Assembly: GCA_905221605.1 (NCBI GenBank)
Contig: CAJNDS010001542.1
Coordinates: 1 to 14,539, forward strand
DNA from: Symbiodinium natans
Lineage: Eukaryota; Sar; Dinophyceae; Suessiales; Symbiodiniaceae
Direction: 5' to 3'
Length of the DNA: 14,539 nt
Below, piece after piece: positions 13,257-14,539 of this stretch. Below the pieces are notes generated by a model. It made no database searches. It had not been told where the DNA came from and saw only the letters and a program-made list of their open reading frames with translations. The stretch's first letter is position 1. Every line of letters begins with the position of its first letter. The translations under genes were made by a program, and so were the position numbers.

Positions 13257-13550
13257 CTATTCATTTATTTCCAAATGGAGGGGGGGCCTCGCCCCCCCCA
13301 TCCCCACCTCCCCCCTCCATTTGGAATTAATTTAATTAATTCATCCCCCCTTTTGGAATTCCCCATCCCCACCTCCCCCCTCCATTTAGAATTAATTCAA
13401 TTAATTCATCCCCCCTTTTGGAATTAATTGAATTAGTTGAATTAATTGAATTAATTGAATTAATTCAATTAATTCAATTAATTCAATTAATTCAATTAAT
13501 TCAATTAATTCAATTAATTCATTTAATTCATTTATTTCCAAATGCCCCCC
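13257..13550. repeat. AATT arrays with a 65-bp tandem duplication
   Basis: CCCCATCCCCACCTCCCCCC at 13296 recurs at 13361, and the copies match for 65 bp with few changes. A GAATTAATT/AATTAATTC array follows at 13415-13540. Confidence 0.9.
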
Positions 13551-13552
13551 CC

Positions 13553-13698
13553 CGTGTGCAGCTTAAATAGGGTCTATTTGGAAGCTGGGAATCGTATTTA
13601 CAAGAGGAAAACAGGCCCCAAAACGTATACTTATTCACAAGAGCCATGTTCCAAATAGACCCTATTTTAGGTCCTGTAGGGTTGCACAGACAGAATTT
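13553..13698 (+). mobile_element. Foldback (MITE-like) element, copy 2
   Basis: Arms at 13565-13584 and 13649-13667 (19 of 20 bp paired) again give a 103-bp foldback, the same length as copy 1. The outer flanks GTGTGCAGCTT and GTCCTGTAGGGTTGC and the middle CAGGCCCCAAAACG are shared. The left neighbour is a C10 run and the right neighbour the same AATT satellite. Confidence 0.8.
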
Positions 13699-14095
13699 AA
13701 TTAATTAAATTCCTTAATTTCCACTTTCCCCCTGGAATTTAATGAATTTAATCAATTAATTCAATTAATTCATTTATTTCCAAAGGGGGGGGGGGTGGAA
13801 TTAATTGAATTAGTTGAATTAATTGAATTAATTGAATTAATTGAATTAATTGAATTAATTGAACCCCCCCCTTTGGAAATAAATGAATTAATTGAATTAA
13901 TTGAATTAATTGAATTAATTGAATTAATTGATTTAATTGGAATTAATTCAATTAATTCAATTAATTCCACCTCCCCTTTGGAAATAAATGAATTAATTGA
14001 ATTAATTGAATTAGTTGAATTATTTCGATTAATTCAATTAGTTCAATTAATTCATTTATTTCCAAATGGGGGGGATTCCCCAGCCCCCACCCCTC
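13699..14095. repeat. GAATTAATT palindromic arrays with G/C-run borders
   Basis: Several units are bounded by CCTTTGGAAATAAATG and CATTTATTTCCAAAGG. The segment 13975-14072 is an imperfect palindrome with GTTG and TTTCG variants near its centre. Confidence 0.92.
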
Positions 14096-14217
14096 CCCCC
14101 CCTTTGGAAATAAATGAATTAATTGAATTAATTGAATTAATTGAATTAATTGAATTAATTCAATTAATTCAATTAATTCAATTAATTCAATTAATTCATT
14201 TATTTCCAAAGGGGGGG
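14096..14217. repeat. Perfect 122-bp palindrome
   Basis: C7 and TTTGGAAATAAATG at the left, then GAATTAATT units to the centre at 14156/14157; the right half is the exact inverse complement, ending CATTTATTTCCAAA and G7. No mismatch was found by hand comparison of both halves. Confidence 0.93.
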
Positions 14218-14340
14218 TGGAATTAATTGAATTAATTGAATTAATTCAATTAATTCAATTAATTCAATTAATTCAATTAATTCAATTAATTCAATTAATT
14301 CAATTAATTCAATTAATTCATTTATTTCCAAATGGGGGGG
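14218..14340. repeat. GAATTAATT/AATTAATTC array
   Basis: Three units one way, then about ten the other way, closing with CATTTATTTCCAAATG and G8, the same layout as 12871-13000. Confidence 0.93.
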
Positions 14341-14364
14341 GATTCCCCAGACCCCACCCCCCCA

Positions 14365-14422
14365 GCTCGATTTGGCCAAATTTTGCCCGGAGGCTGCCCG
14401 GCAAAATTTGGCCAAATCGAGC
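14365..14422. repeat. GC-rich hairpin, copy 4
   Basis: 23-bp perfect arms (14365-14387, 14400-14422), loop CGGAGGCTGCCC. The left end is trimmed by a C run. Confidence 0.95.
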
Positions 14423-14461
14423 CGCGCCTTTCTGGAGGCCCGAAATTATTTAAACTATCGC

Positions 14462-14521
14462 GGCTCGATTTGGCCAAATTTTGCCGGGCAGCCTCCGGGC
14501 AAAATTTGGCCAAATCGAGCC
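14462..14521. repeat. GC-rich hairpin, copy 5
   Basis: 24-bp perfect arms (14462-14485, 14498-14521), loop GGGCAGCCTCCG. Followed by CACGCATTTCTCATCGC, the inverse of the GCGATGAGAAATGCG before copy 1, so copies 4-5 form a longer inverted unit. Confidence 0.95.
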
Positions 14522-14539
14522 ACGCATTTCTCATCGCAT

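Noticed and set aside
11880-14453. LIELIEL, INSINS and LIQLIQ frames on both strands
   Set aside because: They are translations of the 9-bp GAATTAATT satellite and its inverse, open by arithmetic of the period.
12987-14534. Repeated AKFCRAASGQNLAKSS-like peptide in several frames
   Set aside because: It comes from the arms and loop of the GC-rich hairpins and appears on both strands because the arms are inverted repeats. There is no start context or conserved frame outside the hairpins.

Overview
This window looks like a repeat-dominated stretch of a nuclear genome from a eukaryote whose telomere unit is TTTAGGG, the type found in green plants, many algae and several other protists. I favour an alga or algal-type protist, because the unique pieces are GC-rich and the best splice models have very short introns, one with a yeast-like TACTAAC branch site. 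I cannot name the species. There is no bacterial gene organisation, rRNA, tRNA or CRISPR array that I can see.

Layout. Bases 1-1640 are a strand-asymmetric, pyrimidine-rich block made of about four diverged copies of a ~420-bp tandem unit. Bases 1700-1900 hold half of a small foldback element followed by a long impure G tract and a C tract. From about 2080 to 11650 the sequence is a mosaic. More than thirty interstitial telomeric tracts (TTTAGGG or CCCTAAA, with variants TTTTAGGG, TTTGGGGGG and TTTCGGG) switch orientation over twenty times and alternate with unique islands of 60-350 bp. From 11700 to the end there are no telomeric repeats. Instead there are 9-bp GAATTAATT arrays arranged as foldback palindromes and bounded by G/C runs, two full copies of the 103-bp foldback element, a 31-bp minisatellite and five copies of a GC-rich hairpin.

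Genes. No intact conventional gene is visible. Most of the long open frames are translations of simple repeats (GLGGLG, LIELIE, INSINS, poly-Pro). However, many of the unique islands between telomeric tracts read like coding exons: open in one frame with balanced amino-acid composition, and closed by the telomeric DNA on either side. On the + strand two small multi-exon models can be joined in frame across introns that contain telomeric repeats or a T/G homopolymer: 8303-8403 + 8581-8710, and 8851-8931 + 9032-9154 + 9227-9434. On the - strand the strongest islands are at 2283, 3123, 4258, 6337, 7826, 9643, 10652 and 10961. I recognise none of these proteins, so no gene symbols are given. Whether they are exons of live genes with telomere-filled introns, or gene fragments trapped as filler between telomeric insertions, cannot be settled from sequence alone.

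The most informative observation is a duplicated segment (9362 onward and 9528 onward) whose second copy is interrupted exactly by a ~71-bp telomeric tract that the first copy lacks. It is an empty-site/occupied-site pair showing that telomeric repeats have been inserted into existing DNA here.
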